DNA of 64,000 nucleotides from contig CAZUJL010000022.1 in the NCBI GenBank assembly GCA_964620045.1, forward strand, positions 1 through 64,000, given 5' to 3'. Positions 18,691 to 27,660 of this stretch are shown here, piece by piece; position 1 is the stretch's first letter, and every line of letters starts with the position of its first letter. Source of the DNA: VFKU01 sp964620045 (GTDB lineage: Bacteria > Hydrogenedentota > Hydrogenedentia > Hydrogenedentales > GCA-2746185). The position numbers and the translations under genes are program-made. The notes below the pieces were generated by a model. That model ran no database searches and was not told the origin of the DNA. It saw only the letters and a list, made by a program, of their open reading frames with translations.

Positions 18691-19251
18691 GTGGATTCGG
18701 TTAGTGGCGAGGACCGCCGGGACATTGAGGCGAGCCTGCGCGGCGATGAGCGCGCGTATGCCCGGCTGGTGGATCGTTACCAAAGTTTAATCGCAGCGCA
18801 GATGTGGCGTTTCACGCGCGATCCTGTAGTTGTAGAGGAGCTCGTGCAGGAGGCGTTTGTCGAGTGTTACCTCGGCTTGGCGAAGTTTCGCGGGCAGTCG
18901 CCGTTTTTGCATTGGATTCGGCGGATCGCGACGCGGGTCGGGTATCGGCATTGGAAGATCAAGGCGCGCGACAAGCGCAAAGAAGATGCGTTGGCGCAGG
19001 AGCCGCGGCCGGACGTGCAAGCGCCGGCGGACCCGGCGCCGGCGGAAGCGGCCGCGTGGTTGCAAGGGATCTTGGCGCAGTTGCCGCCGGAAGATCGGTT
19101 GGTGCTGACGCTGCACTATTTTGAAGATTTGGATATGAACGGCATCGCGCAGCGGATGGGTTGGACGCGATCGCTGGCGAAAGTGCGCGCGTTTCGGGCG
19201 CGGAAGCGCCTGCGCGCGCTGTTGAAGGAGGCAGGGTATGACGAATTTTGA
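18691..19251 (+). CDS. ECF-type RNA polymerase sigma factor
   Basis: A 186-residue sigma-70 family regulator starting at GTG 18691. Region 2 contains ERAYARLVDRYQSLI and the core-binding LVQEAFVECYLGLAKFRG. Region 4 near the C-terminus has LPPEDRLVLTLHYFEDLDMNGIAQ and a helix-turn-helix ending RARKRLRALL. The linker is Ala/Pro-rich. It overlaps the next gene by 14 bases, which encodes a small one-helix membrane protein likely to act as its anti-sigma partner. The 238-base upstream gap (18452-18690) contains the near-palindrome GCTAAG-TT-CTTAGC, a possible control site. Confidence 0.9.
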   Translation: MDSVSGEDRRDIEASLRGDERAYARLVDRYQSLIAAQMWRFTRDPVVVEELVQEAFVECYLGLAKFRGQSPFLHWIRRIATRVGYRHWKIKARDKRKEDALAQEPRPDVQAPADPAPAEAAAWLQGILAQLPPEDRLVLTLHYFEDLDMNGIAQRMGWTRSLAKVRAFRARKRLRALLKEAGYDEF

Positions 19252-19522
19252 TTCACACGATACGCAATCGCGCGATCCGTTGGCGTCGATTGCGGCGCGC
19301 GCGCGATTGGAGCCGGCGCCGGCGGTCGATGTGACGGCGGCGGTGTTGCGCCGTCTGCGCGTGGTCTCGGCGGCGGATGCGGTCGAGCGGCCGATGCTGT
19401 GGCTGGCGGCGGGCGCGTTTACGGCCGCGGCGATCATCATGTTCTTCGCGATGCCGTACATCAGCGGCGCGCTGGATCCGTTGACGGAATTCATGGCCGA
19501 AGGGACCTCGACGGTTATCTAA
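19238..19522 (+). CDS. Small membrane protein, candidate anti-sigma factor
   Basis: A 94-residue protein overlapping the sigma gene by 14 bases. The N-terminal 50 residues are cytoplasmic and Ala/Arg-rich (DPLASIAARARLEPAP). One membrane helix follows (about 54-73, WLAAGAFTAAAIIMFF). There is no zinc-binding HxxxCxxC motif, so it is not a classical ZAS-type anti-sigma factor. The role is inferred from the coupled position, single helix and small size. Confidence 0.7.
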   Translation: MTNFDSHDTQSRDPLASIAARARLEPAPAVDVTAAVLRRLRVVSAADAVERPMLWLAAGAFTAAAIIMFFAMPYISGALDPLTEFMAEGTSTVI

Positions 19523-19528
19523 GGCCGC

Positions 19529-20107
19529 ATGAGCAACGACGTCTCCCAACAGACCGCGCCGGAAGGCGCACTGCCGATGCCGCGCCGTTCCCGCATGAAG
19601 GCCTTTATGCTGGGGACGGTGTTGCTGCTTAGCGGCGTGGTGATTGGCAGCGGGCTTACATTGATCGGATTGAACCGCCGCGCGCAGGAGTTTCGCCAGC
19701 GGCCGGACATGTTTTCGAACCGCATTCTGTCGAAGATGGAAACGGATCTGGAACTGACCAAGGAACAGAAGTCGGAACTCAGCAAGATTTTCAAAGCGGC
19801 GCGCGAAGATCTCGACGACGTGCGCCGCCAGCATCGCGTTCAGGCACAGGCGTTCTTCCGCGATTTCCACGATCAGGTTGCGCAAGTGTTGACTGTGAAG
19901 CAGCAGGGTCAGTGGGAAGAATGGTGGAAGCGCGCGAGAGAGCGTGCGTTCCAGGAACGCGGCGGTCCCGGTGGTCCGAGCGGACAGGCTGGTCCCGGCG
20001 GACAAGGCGGGAAGCCGAAGCCGGAGAATCAAAAAGAAGGCGGGAAGCCTGAAAAGGCACCGCCACCGCCGAACGATCAGGCTCCTCCCCCGCCGCCGGA
20101 ACAATAG
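19529..20107 (+). CDS. Membrane-anchored Spy/CpxP-like periplasmic protein
   Basis: A 192-residue protein with a cytoplasmic N-terminus, a membrane anchor (about 24-46) and a helical periplasmic domain. LTKEQKSELSKIF and LTVKQQGQWEEWW have the LTxxQ spacing of Spy/CpxP and heavy-metal-resistance proteins, which bind unfolded proteins or metals under envelope stress. The tail (about 140-192) is low complexity, rich in Gly then Pro/Lys/Glu. It is six bases after the candidate anti-sigma gene, which supports an envelope-stress module with the ECF factor. Confidence 0.78.
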   Translation: MSNDVSQQTAPEGALPMPRRSRMKAFMLGTVLLLSGVVIGSGLTLIGLNRRAQEFRQRPDMFSNRILSKMETDLELTKEQKSELSKIFKAAREDLDDVRRQHRVQAQAFFRDFHDQVAQVLTVKQQGQWEEWWKRARERAFQERGGPGGPSGQAGPGGQGGKPKPENQKEGGKPEKAPPPPNDQAPPPPPEQ

Positions 20108-20110
20108 CGC

Positions 20111-20947
20111 GTGCGTGTTCTGATCGCGGGCTGCGGGTACGTAGGGTGCGGATTGGGCGAGCGGCTTGCGCGCGAGGGGCATACCGTAGTCGGCCTGCGA
20201 CGCGACCCCTCCGGTTTGCCTTCGTCGATCACTCCGTGTGCCGCTGATCTTTCTGAACCAGATTCCCTGCGCACGTTGCCGGGGCCCTTCGAGGTTGTTT
20301 TTTATACCGCCGGATCCTCGGGGCACACGGACGACGCGTATCGCACGGCGTATGTCGCTGGATTGCGGAATGTGTTGGACGCGATCGGTCAACAAACCAC
20401 ACCACCGAAGCGCGTGATCTTTACGTCGTCGACGGCGGTGTATGCGCAGACGGATGGCGGCTGGGTCGATGAGGATTCGCCCACGGTGCCGGACGGCTTC
20501 AGCGGGCGACGCATGCTGGAGGCGGAACTACTGCTTGCGGCGAGTTCACTCGAAACGATCGCGGTGCGCCTGGGCGGGATTTATGGTCCGGGGCGCACTG
20601 GGTTGATTGATCGCGTGCGGCGCGGCGAGGCGCGGCGCGAAAAAGATCGCGTGCGCTACATCAATCTGATTCATCTCGAAGATATTGTCGGTTCGCTTGT
20701 TCATTTGATGACTATCGATCGGCCGCAACGCGTGTATCTCGGTGTCGACGACGAGCCGCAGGAATACAACGCGCTCGTCGAATGGCTGGCGGCGCGGCTG
20801 GGCGTGCCTCCTCCCCCATTTTCAGACGAACCACAAACGCGCGGCCGCGCGGCGCACAACCGGCGCTGCTCAAACCGGCGACTGCGCGAGAGTGGGTATG
20901 CATTCACGAAAAGCAGTGCCCGTATTGGGTACGCCGCGTTGCTTTAA
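20111..20947 (+). CDS. NAD-dependent epimerase/SDR-family protein (YeeZ-like)
   Basis: A 278-residue extended SDR-fold protein starting at GTG 20111. The Rossmann motif GCGYVGCGLGERLAREGHTVV opens it; FYTAGSSG and FTSSTAVYAQ are the usual strand-loop segments. The catalytic YxxxK of true epimerases is absent (the region reads SGRRMLEAELLL), as in YeeZ-like members, so catalysis is uncertain. Lys/Arg-rich residues end the protein. It is the last gene of the sigma-factor run, four bases after the Spy-like gene. Confidence 0.82.
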   Translation: MRVLIAGCGYVGCGLGERLAREGHTVVGLRRDPSGLPSSITPCAADLSEPDSLRTLPGPFEVVFYTAGSSGHTDDAYRTAYVAGLRNVLDAIGQQTTPPKRVIFTSSTAVYAQTDGGWVDEDSPTVPDGFSGRRMLEAELLLAASSLETIAVRLGGIYGPGRTGLIDRVRRGEARREKDRVRYINLIHLEDIVGSLVHLMTIDRPQRVYLGVDDEPQEYNALVEWLAARLGVPPPPFSDEPQTRGRAAHNRRCSNRRLRESGYAFTKSSARIGYAALL

Positions 20948-21104
20948 TTCAGGGCAACAAAAACCGACGCCCCTGTCGAAATTATCGCCGATACGCATTT
21001 CCGGCACTTGACTAAATTTGCTCGGCGGTCCAGAGTGGTCGGGGTAGTACATAGGTATAGAACAGTGATCCGCCTTCGATGAAGGGGAACTTGGGAGACC
21101 TACT

Positions 21105-22454
21105 GTGAAGCTGCGATCCACGATGGGATGGTGTGCGGGATTTGCCGCGCTGACGGTGACGATCGGCGCGTGGGCGGCGGATGCTCCCGACGGCGCGCGG
21201 AAGATCACGTTTACGAAAGACATCCTGCCGATTCTCCAGGAGAACTGCCAGGAATGTCACCGGCCGGGCGGCGACACGGTCGCGGGCGTGGGCGCGCCGA
21301 TGGCGTTGATCACGTACGACGAAGTGCGGCCGTGGGCGAAGGCGATGGCCGAGAAAGTGACGGCGAAGGAAATGCCGCCGTGGGACGCGACGGACGCGAC
21401 GCACGGACTATTCGTCAACGAGCGCAGCCTGTCGGCGGAGCAGATCGATACATTCGTGAAGTGGGCGGCGAGTGGCGCGGCTCGCGGCAACCCGAGCGAT
21501 GCGCCGCCGGTGAAAGAATTGGCGGACAACGACGGCTGGGTGATGGGCAAGCCCGATCTTGAAGTTTATTTGGAAGACCCGTATTGGGTGAAAGACGAGA
21601 TTGTCGACATTCAACCGATGTTCCAGATCAAGATTACGAAAGAGATGCTGCCGGAGCCGCGCTGGATTCAGGCGGCGGAGTGCCGCCCGGCGACGTCGAT
21701 GGTGCATCACACGTTCAGCACCGTAACGGCGCCCGCGGTGGAAGGGCATCCGGAGGAAATGTTTGCGCTGGTGTCCGCGGCGGCGGGTGAAGATCCGCAG
21801 CAGTTCCCGGACGGTTTCGGCAATCTGCTGCGGCCGGGTTCGGTGGTGAATATTTCGATGCACTACCACAAGGAGCCGGGACCGGGCACGGGCAAGTGGG
21901 ACCGCTCGGGCGTGGGCATCAAGTTTTATCCGAAGGGCCGCGAGATTGAGCACAAGGTGAACTGGGGCCCGATCGGCGACAACGGCATCGGGAACGCGGG
22001 CTTCGAAGTGCCGCCGAATCACGCGAGCTGGCCGGTGGGCTGGAGCGGAACCTTTGATGACGACACGCTGCTGCTGTCGCTGCACCCGCACATGCATTAC
22101 CGCGGCAAGAGCATGACGTACACGGCGTATTACCCCGACGGCACGACCGAAATGCTGCTCGACGTTGACCGGTATAACTTCGCGTGGCAGACGATTTACT
22201 TCTATAAACAACCGAAGCTCATTCCGGCGGGTACGCGCATTGACGCGATCGCGGTGTTTGATAATTCGGAAAGCGCGAAGGCCGCGTGGCCGGAGATCGA
22301 TACCTCGCAGCCGGTGCGGTTCGGCGAGGCGTCGACGGACGAGATGATGATCCCGTATGTGTCGTGGACGCATGCTGACCCGGTTGCGGGGCAGGCGTAT
22401 CGCGACAAGAACATGGCGCACCGCAAGCGGGTGCTGACGGAAGGCGTGGAGTAA
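21105..22454 (+). CDS. Cytochrome c-fused copper monooxygenase (PHM-like), copy 2
   Basis: A 449-residue secreted protein starting at GTG 21105, with GGGAG eight bases upstream. The signal peptide spans about residues 1-25 (GAWAADAP). The haem site CQECH is at 48-52 and the MPPWDA motif follows. Monooxygenase-type copper ligands are present: VHH (MVHHTFS), MHYHKEPGPGTG, HPHMHYRG and the Met of GEASTDEM. Compared with copy 1, it carries a VDRYNFAWQTIYFYKQP segment instead of the PAWDFNWQTGYDY segment. It opens the plus-strand cluster that continues with a dihaem cytochrome and a Tat-exported ThDP enzyme, and ends at an intrinsic terminator. Confidence 0.85.
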   Translation: MKLRSTMGWCAGFAALTVTIGAWAADAPDGARKITFTKDILPILQENCQECHRPGGDTVAGVGAPMALITYDEVRPWAKAMAEKVTAKEMPPWDATDATHGLFVNERSLSAEQIDTFVKWAASGAARGNPSDAPPVKELADNDGWVMGKPDLEVYLEDPYWVKDEIVDIQPMFQIKITKEMLPEPRWIQAAECRPATSMVHHTFSTVTAPAVEGHPEEMFALVSAAAGEDPQQFPDGFGNLLRPGSVVNISMHYHKEPGPGTGKWDRSGVGIKFYPKGREIEHKVNWGPIGDNGIGNAGFEVPPNHASWPVGWSGTFDDDTLLLSLHPHMHYRGKSMTYTAYYPDGTTEMLLDVDRYNFAWQTIYFYKQPKLIPAGTRIDAIAVFDNSESAKAAWPEIDTSQPVRFGEASTDEMMIPYVSWTHADPVAGQAYRDKNMAHRKRVLTEGVE

Positions 22455-22476
22455 GGTTGCTGGTCAACGAGAATTA

Positions 22477-22509
22477 CGCGGCAAACCTTCGCGGTTTGCC
22501 GCGTTTTTT
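22477..22509 (+). terminator. Intrinsic terminator after copy 2
   Basis: Perfect 11-bp stem CGCGGCAAACC/GGTTTGCCGCG with loop TTCGC followed by six T residues, 22 bases after the stop at 22454. Strong textbook terminator on the plus strand. Confidence 0.88.
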
Positions 22510-22605
22510 GTCCGTACACTCGGATTGAATGCGGATGGGTGTTGATACCGGCCGGAAGGTCGCGATATCGTGTTGCGGCTGAGTTCTGGAGGTCATTCCC
22601 GGTCT

Positions 22606-23352
22606 ATGAAGTACGCGATGTTGTTCGTGTGCGCGGCGAGTTACATTTTGTCAGGCGCGGCGGTGGCGGCCGAGCCGCGTCAGCCCGGCGAGAATGCCGA
22701 GGCGGCGGCGGTGAAGAATCCGCACGAGGCGAATGAGCAGTCGATTCAACAGGGTAAGCTGCAGTATGAGCGCTACTGCGTGACGTGCCACGCGCTGGAC
22801 GGATCGGGCAAGACGGACATGACGGAGATGCTCGATGTGCCGCCGCAGACCTTTGCGGACAACGAGTGGAAGTATGGCAAGACCGATGGCGAGCTGTTCA
22901 GCGTAATCAAGGATGGCGGCCAGAACGGCATGCAGGGTTTCGTCGGCAAGATTCCCGACGATCGGATTTGGCACGTGATTAATTATATCCGGACTTTTTC
23001 GAAGGCGGGTGAAGGCGACGCGGGCGCGGCGGTGGCGGAAACGGACGTGCCGGAGAACCCGATCGCGACGTCACCGGAATCGGTGGCGCTGGGCAAGCAG
23101 TACTACGCTCGATTCTGTGTGAAGTGCCACGGATTGAATGGCCGGGGCGATACGGAGATGCGCGAATTTTTGAGCACGCATCCGAGTGATTTTACGGATG
23201 GCGAGTGGAAGTACGGCAACAAGGACGGCAATATTTTTAACGTCATCAAGAACGGCACCGAATACGACATGACGGCCTTTAAAGACACCGTGGACGACGA
23301 GAAAATCTGGCACATGGTGAATTATCTTCGGAGCTTCGAAAAGAAAAAATAG
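22606..23352 (+). CDS. Secreted dihaem cytochrome c
   Basis: A 248-residue protein; start ATG 22606 gives a good signal peptide (MKYAMLFVCAASYILSGAAVAAEP). Two cytochrome c domains of about 90 residues each contain CVTCH and CVKCH. Each is followed by an EWKYG(K/N) segment, a possible Met ligand (NGMQGF, YDMTAF) and IWH(V/M)(I/V)NY(I/L)R. The two halves are clear tandem duplicates. Likely electron carrier between the periplasmic oxidoreductases encoded around it and a terminal oxidase. It lies between a copper monooxygenase and the ThDP enzyme, 31 bases before the latter, so probably co-transcribed with it. Confidence 0.9.
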   Translation: MKYAMLFVCAASYILSGAAVAAEPRQPGENAEAAAVKNPHEANEQSIQQGKLQYERYCVTCHALDGSGKTDMTEMLDVPPQTFADNEWKYGKTDGELFSVIKDGGQNGMQGFVGKIPDDRIWHVINYIRTFSKAGEGDAGAAVAETDVPENPIATSPESVALGKQYYARFCVKCHGLNGRGDTEMREFLSTHPSDFTDGEWKYGNKDGNIFNVIKNGTEYDMTAFKDTVDDEKIWHMVNYLRSFEKKK

Positions 23353-23383
23353 CGCTTCGGGGCGCTGGCGGAGGACAGACACG

Positions 23384-25336
23384 ATGAGCGGAAAGCGCAC
23401 GGAAAAACAATCCAAGCCATCGAGCGAAAGCCGGCGTGACTTCATCAAAACCGCGGCGCTCGGCGCGGGTCTGTCGGCATTGGCGGGCGGCGCCGCAAAA
23501 GCAGCCACTCCAGAAACGGGCGACCACGCAATCTCGCGTCCGCAACAGTTCACGGACCTGGCGTCGGTGCCACCACCGGATGATTTTGCGTTTCCCGCGT
23601 CGGGCGCGCAGATTTTTGCCGAGGCGTGCAAGAAAGAGGGACTGGCGGCGCTGTTCTGCTGCCCCGGCAACTACAGCATCATCAGCGCGCTGGCGAATGC
23701 CGGCATCCCGAGTTTCGGCGGGCGCACCGAGGGTCCGATGTGCTCGGCGGCGGATGCGTTTATCCGCGTGACGGGCGAGATCGCCGCGGCCTCGGGCACG
23801 GAAGGTCCCGGATTCACGAACATGATTTGCGCGATTGCGGCGGCGAACTCCTGCCGCACGCCGTTGCTGGTGCTGGCGAGCAACATGTCGCTGCGCGGCG
23901 ATGACACCGAGCGCAACTTGCAGCGCGGCTACCAACAACCGACGACCGAGGGCATCAAGAAGTACGGCAAGCGCATTGTGACGAAAGAGCGCGTGCACGA
24001 ATACGCGGGCTATGCGTTCCGCCAACTGAAGACGGGGGTGCCGGGACCGGTCCATCTGGATTTCGTGGAAGAAGCCGCGGGACGCGAATCGACGATCGAG
24101 AGCGCCGCGGATCTGGACGCGTACTGGGGACTTGAGCAATACCGGACGATGGCGCGGCCGCATCCGGATCCGAAAGAGATTGATCGCGCGCTCGATTTGA
24201 TTAAGCAGGCGCAACGTCCGCTCATTGTCGCGAGCACGGGCGTGTTCTACAGCAAGGCGTGGGACGCGCTGAAGGCGTTTGCGGAAAAGGCGCAGATTCC
24301 CGTGGCGGAATCCGGCCCGACCCGCGGGCATTTCTCGGACGGTCACCCACTCTCGGCGAGCACGGCGCCGACGGCGATTTACAGCGTGGATTTGGCCATC
24401 TTCGTCGGGCAGTACTGCATGCCGAGCGTGGGCGAGTATCCGTTTGACGTGAACTGCAAATACATTCGCATCGAGCCGGAGGGCCGCGACATTGGCCGCA
24501 ACATTCCGATCGATGTGGGTATCGTGAGCTGCGAGAAGGCCGCGCTCGAAGCGCTGGCGGACAAGTGCCCCGCGATGAAGCACGATGCGTGGGTGGCGGA
24601 AGTGGCCGCGGCGCGCGAGGCGTTTGAAAAAGAAAACGACGAGCACTATGCGCTCGGCAAGGGCTACACGGATGCCGTGCACCCGGCCGTGATCGCTACG
24701 GAACTCGCGAACTTCCTCTACAAGGGAAAACTGCCGCCCGATCAGACAACCGTGGTGTCGGGTGGGTTCGGCATTGCAAAGTACACGCGGCGGCGGCTGC
24801 GCGCGTTCCGTCCGGGCCAGATCTGCAACGGCGCCTATCAGTACGGATCGATCGGGCCGGACGTGGGCTATACCTTTGGCGTGGGCGTGGCGAAAGACCT
24901 GGGCGTCGGCGTGCAGAAGCCGTATCAGGGCGGGCCGGTGGTGGCGGTCACGGGTGACGCGGGCTTTGCCTATTCCGCGTTTGAGATCGACACGATGGCG
25001 AAGTATCGAATTCCGGGCATCGTGATCGTGTACAACAACAATGCGTGGGGCACGTGGGCGGGGTATTCGAAGATGCCGCGTGCCGGCCACATCCATCTGT
25101 TCCAGGAAAACCTGCGGTACGACAAGGTGGCCGAGGGTCTGGGCGGACACGGCGAATATGTGACGTCGCCGGATCAGTTCACGCCGGCGCTGGAGCGGTG
25201 CTGGCAGATCGCGGTGAGCGAGCGTAAGCCGTGCGTGATCAACTGTCAGGCGAAAAAGGAATTCTGGATCGCGCGCGAGTACGCACCGGGCATGCTGGGC
25301 CAGGTCGAGCCGGGCGCAATGTCCTACAACCACTAG
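23384..25336 (+). CDS. Tat-exported ThDP-dependent enzyme
   Basis: A 650-residue enzyme of the acetolactate synthase/oxalyl-CoA decarboxylase/benzoylformate decarboxylase superfamily. The N-terminus carries a twin-arginine signal (SRRDFIKTAALGAG, Arg17-Arg18). Residue Glu116 in GRTEGPMCSAADAF occupies the position of the cofactor-activating Glu. The C-terminal ThDP/Mg motif begins GDAGFAYSAF (Asp525) and ends at VYNNNAWG. The three-domain order (PYR, middle, PP) is complete, and the middle domain lacks an obvious FAD signature. Export of a folded ThDP enzyme is unusual. Neighbours are a dihaem cytochrome c, copper monooxygenases and a PQQ dehydrogenase, so 2-oxo-acid decarboxylation or C-C cleavage in the periplasm is the best guess. 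The exact reaction is unknown. Confidence 0.85.
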   Translation: MSGKRTEKQSKPSSESRRDFIKTAALGAGLSALAGGAAKAATPETGDHAISRPQQFTDLASVPPPDDFAFPASGAQIFAEACKKEGLAALFCCPGNYSIISALANAGIPSFGGRTEGPMCSAADAFIRVTGEIAAASGTEGPGFTNMICAIAAANSCRTPLLVLASNMSLRGDDTERNLQRGYQQPTTEGIKKYGKRIVTKERVHEYAGYAFRQLKTGVPGPVHLDFVEEAAGRESTIESAADLDAYWGLEQYRTMARPHPDPKEIDRALDLIKQAQRPLIVASTGVFYSKAWDALKAFAEKAQIPVAESGPTRGHFSDGHPLSASTAPTAIYSVDLAIFVGQYCMPSVGEYPFDVNCKYIRIEPEGRDIGRNIPIDVGIVSCEKAALEALADKCPAMKHDAWVAEVAAAREAFEKENDEHYALGKGYTDAVHPAVIATELANFLYKGKLPPDQTTVVSGGFGIAKYTRRRLRAFRPGQICNGAYQYGSIGPDVGYTFGVGVAKDLGVGVQKPYQGGPVVAVTGDAGFAYSAFEIDTMAKYRIPGIVIVYNNNAWGTWAGYSKMPRAGHIHLFQENLRYDKVAEGLGGHGEYVTSPDQFTPALERCWQIAVSERKPCVINCQAKKEFWIAREYAPGMLGQVEPGAMSYNH

Positions 25337-25352
25337 CTTACTTTCTTTTCGA

Positions 25353-25421
25353 CTTACTTTCTTTTCGAGAAAAGGAAGTAAGCAAAGAAAAGCCGTTGTG
25401 GGTGGCGCGAATGCGCCACCC
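25353..25421 (+). terminator. Two consecutive hairpins after the ThDP gene
   Basis: The first (25353-25382) pairs CTTACTTTCTTTT with AAAAGGAAGTAAG around a CGAG loop, with one G-T pair; a partial copy of its left arm lies just upstream. The second (25400-25421) is GGGTGGCG-CGAATG-CGCCACCC followed by ATTTAATTTT. The second is the better terminator. Confidence 0.65.
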
Positions 25422-25459
25422 ATTTAATTTTGTGATGGGGATTTGCGAGTACGATTCTT

Positions 25460-25966
25460 ATGGCTGCGAAGACAAAGCGGACAGCAAAAACTAAACCTGC
25501 GAAAGATTATGTGGGCGTGGTGCGGGAGTTGTTGGCGCCGCTTGCGCAGCGCGGGGTCATCCGCAGTCTGGATGAGCGCACTGTTCGCGGGAAGACTGAG
25601 TTCCGGTTCATGTGGCTGCTGGATCGGCGATTCACGATGGTGTTCGATCCGGAGAACGGGAAAATCACGTTGAAGGATTTGTTGCCGAACGTTTCGGTGA
25701 AGTCGGATGTGGCGGAGGCCGTGCGCGGATGGGTCGCGGGTCGCGCCGAGAAGTCGCTGCCTCCCCACCGCCGTCTCGATCCCGCCAAAATTACCGCGCA
25801 GGTGTCCGTGCGCGGCGACATGCTGAGCATCGCGTTCGACGTGAAACGCAACCAGTACGCCTACGCCGTGCCCAAGGTGCTGAACTTCTGTAACGAACTT
25901 TTTGGGCACCTCAGCATGTACCAGGTCCAATATATGTGGGCGCACATGGGTTTGCCGGAAGAGTAG
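25460..25966 (+). CDS. Conserved-looking hypothetical cytoplasmic protein
   Basis: A 168-residue protein with a Lys-rich start (MAAKTKRTAKTKPAKDY) and no signal peptide. It contains RFMWLLDRRFTMVFDPENGK, a central GWVAGRAEKSLPPHRRLDP stretch and an ending HLSMYQVQYMWAHMGLPEE. I do not recognise it. The mixed alpha/beta composition and even codon use support a real gene, and the longer antisense frame on the other strand is compositionally poor. It sits between two terminator-like elements, so it is probably transcribed alone. Confidence 0.65.
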   Translation: MAAKTKRTAKTKPAKDYVGVVRELLAPLAQRGVIRSLDERTVRGKTEFRFMWLLDRRFTMVFDPENGKITLKDLLPNVSVKSDVAEAVRGWVAGRAEKSLPPHRRLDPAKITAQVSVRGDMLSIAFDVKRNQYAYAVPKVLNFCNELFGHLSMYQVQYMWAHMGLPEE

Positions 25967-25987
25967 TGAGCGGCGGGCGAGTCAGCC

Positions 25988-26069
25988 GTCCCTACGGGAC
26001 TGATTGGGTGATGCGGGCATGGACCCCGGCGTTGAAACGCCGGGCTACTATCATCTGCCCCTCCGGGGC
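25988..26069. repeat. Triple-hairpin dispersed repeat, copy A
   Basis: Three short palindromes in fixed order: GTCCCTACGGGAC, CCCGGCGTTGAAACGCCGGG followed by CTA, and GCCCCTCCGGGGC. The same order occurs at 42969-43052. It resembles multi-hairpin repeats seen between genes in many environmental genomes. The rest of the gap to 26305 is AT-richer and shows no gene; it presumably holds the promoter of the gene starting at 26306. Confidence 0.75.
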
Positions 26070-26305
26070 AATAAGCCCTGTGTATTTGCCAAGCCTCGGA
26101 AACGCCCTATTCACAAATGCTAAATATGCCGATTTTAGACAACCAATACCCGTGAATGTATTTCGTGGCTTTTCGCAATTTGCGGACTATGGCTCCCGTG
26201 CTATTATCGCCGGGTTAGAGGTTTATGTAGCTGCGGGAGCTCTGCGCGGAGCCGTATCGTTTTACGACGTAACGGTTTGTCACGCGCATTTCGGAGGGCG
26301 GGCAC

Positions 26306-27628
26306 GTGATGGGTTGGCAAGCGCGACAATGGTGCGGCGCGGCAGCGGCCGCGATGGCGATTTCGGCGTCGTGGGCACACGCGGATGCGCCGGCCTCGGT
26401 AACTTTCAGCAAAGACGTCCTCCCGATCTTCCAAAAAAATTGCCAGGACTGCCATCGCCCCTCCGGCGCGAATTTGTCGGGCATGGTGGCGCCGATGTCA
26501 CTCACCTCGTACGAAGAAGCGCGTCCTTGGGCGAAGGCAATTGTCACCGCGGTGACCACCAAAAAAATGCCGCCGTGGTTTGCGTCAGCGGAACAACACG
26601 GCCAGTTCGAACTCGAGCGCGGCCTTACGCAGGACGAGATCGACACGATCGTGAAATGGGCTGAAACGGGTGCGAAACGCGGCAACCCGGAAGACGCGCC
26701 TGCACCGCTTGAGTTCCCGTCGTCTGAGGGTTGGGTGATGGGCGAACCGGATATTGTGATTCCTCTTCCGGAGCCGTATTGGGTTGCGGACGAAGTCGAG
26801 GATATTCAGCCGAGCTTCGATCTGATCTTGACCGAAGACATGCTTTCCGAAGACAAGTGGGTGAAGTGGATCGAATTCCGGCCGGGCTGCAAGATCATTC
26901 ACCACGGCGGCGCGAGCACACAGCCGCTGGGCCCCGACGGCAAGCCGGTGGTCGATCCGATCAGCGGCGGCAAGCTGATCGGCACGGCGCAGGGCGATGG
27001 TCCGGATGTGTGGCCGGAAGGTTTCGGCAAACTCGTGCGCAAGGGTTCGCGCTTCAGCTTCAACATTCACTACAACAAAGAACCGGGGCCGGGCACGGGC
27101 GTGTGGGACCGGTCGATGATCGCGATCAAGTGGCAGACGACGCCGGTGAAACATGTGGTGCGTTCGGCGGGCGTGAGCTCGCGCGGCTGGGAAATTCCGC
27201 CGCACACGGCGGACTGGACGGTCGGCGCGGCGAAGACCTTTGACGAAGACGCGTACATCATCAACATGATGCCGCACATGCACTGGCGCGGGACGAAGGC
27301 GAAGTATGAGCTGGTGTATCCCGATGGCAAGCGCGAGACGCTGCTGGATGTGCCGGGCTACAACTTCGCGTGGCAATTGACCTACACGTACAAAGAGCCG
27401 AAGTTTGCGCCCGCGGGCAGCCGGCTTGAAGTGACGATGGTGTATGACAACTCGGACGGCAATGCGTTCATCAAGGATCCGGAGCGTCCGATCAGCTTTG
27501 GGTCGATGACCAAGGACGAGATGAATATCGGCTGGACGGAGTACGCGAATGCCGCGCCGATTCATGACATTTTGAACCACGACTTTGGCGTCGAGGGAAC
27601 CGGCGTCGAAGATTTGGATCCGGAATGA
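26306..27628 (+). CDS. Cytochrome c-fused copper monooxygenase (PHM-like), copy 3
   Basis: A 440-residue secreted protein; GTG 26306 or ATG 26309 follow a GGAGGG site. Signal peptide to about residue 26 (SWAHADAP), then haem site CQDCH and MPPWFA. Copper ligands: IIHHGG, NIHYNKEPGPGTG (the second His of HYH is Asn, but the ligand-equivalent His is kept), MPHMHWRG, and Met in SMTKDEM. An insert of about 15-20 residues (QPLGPDGKPVVDPISGG) follows the HH motif compared with copies 1 and 2. The end overlaps the earliest possible start of copy 4, so the two genes are adjacent paralogues on one transcript. Confidence 0.85.
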   Translation: MMGWQARQWCGAAAAAMAISASWAHADAPASVTFSKDVLPIFQKNCQDCHRPSGANLSGMVAPMSLTSYEEARPWAKAIVTAVTTKKMPPWFASAEQHGQFELERGLTQDEIDTIVKWAETGAKRGNPEDAPAPLEFPSSEGWVMGEPDIVIPLPEPYWVADEVEDIQPSFDLILTEDMLSEDKWVKWIEFRPGCKIIHHGGASTQPLGPDGKPVVDPISGGKLIGTAQGDGPDVWPEGFGKLVRKGSRFSFNIHYNKEPGPGTGVWDRSMIAIKWQTTPVKHVVRSAGVSSRGWEIPPHTADWTVGAAKTFDEDAYIINMMPHMHWRGTKAKYELVYPDGKRETLLDVPGYNFAWQLTYTYKEPKFAPAGSRLEVTMVYDNSDGNAFIKDPERPISFGSMTKDEMNIGWTEYANAAPIHDILNHDFGVEGTGVEDLDPE

Positions 27629-27660
27629 GCAACGGCTTTTTGCCGCAGGGAGATTTGGGA

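Noticed and set aside
23279..25423. 714-codon minus-strand frame antisense to the ThDP gene
   Set aside because: Arg/His-rich translation without motifs; the plus-strand frame has complete ThDP signatures.
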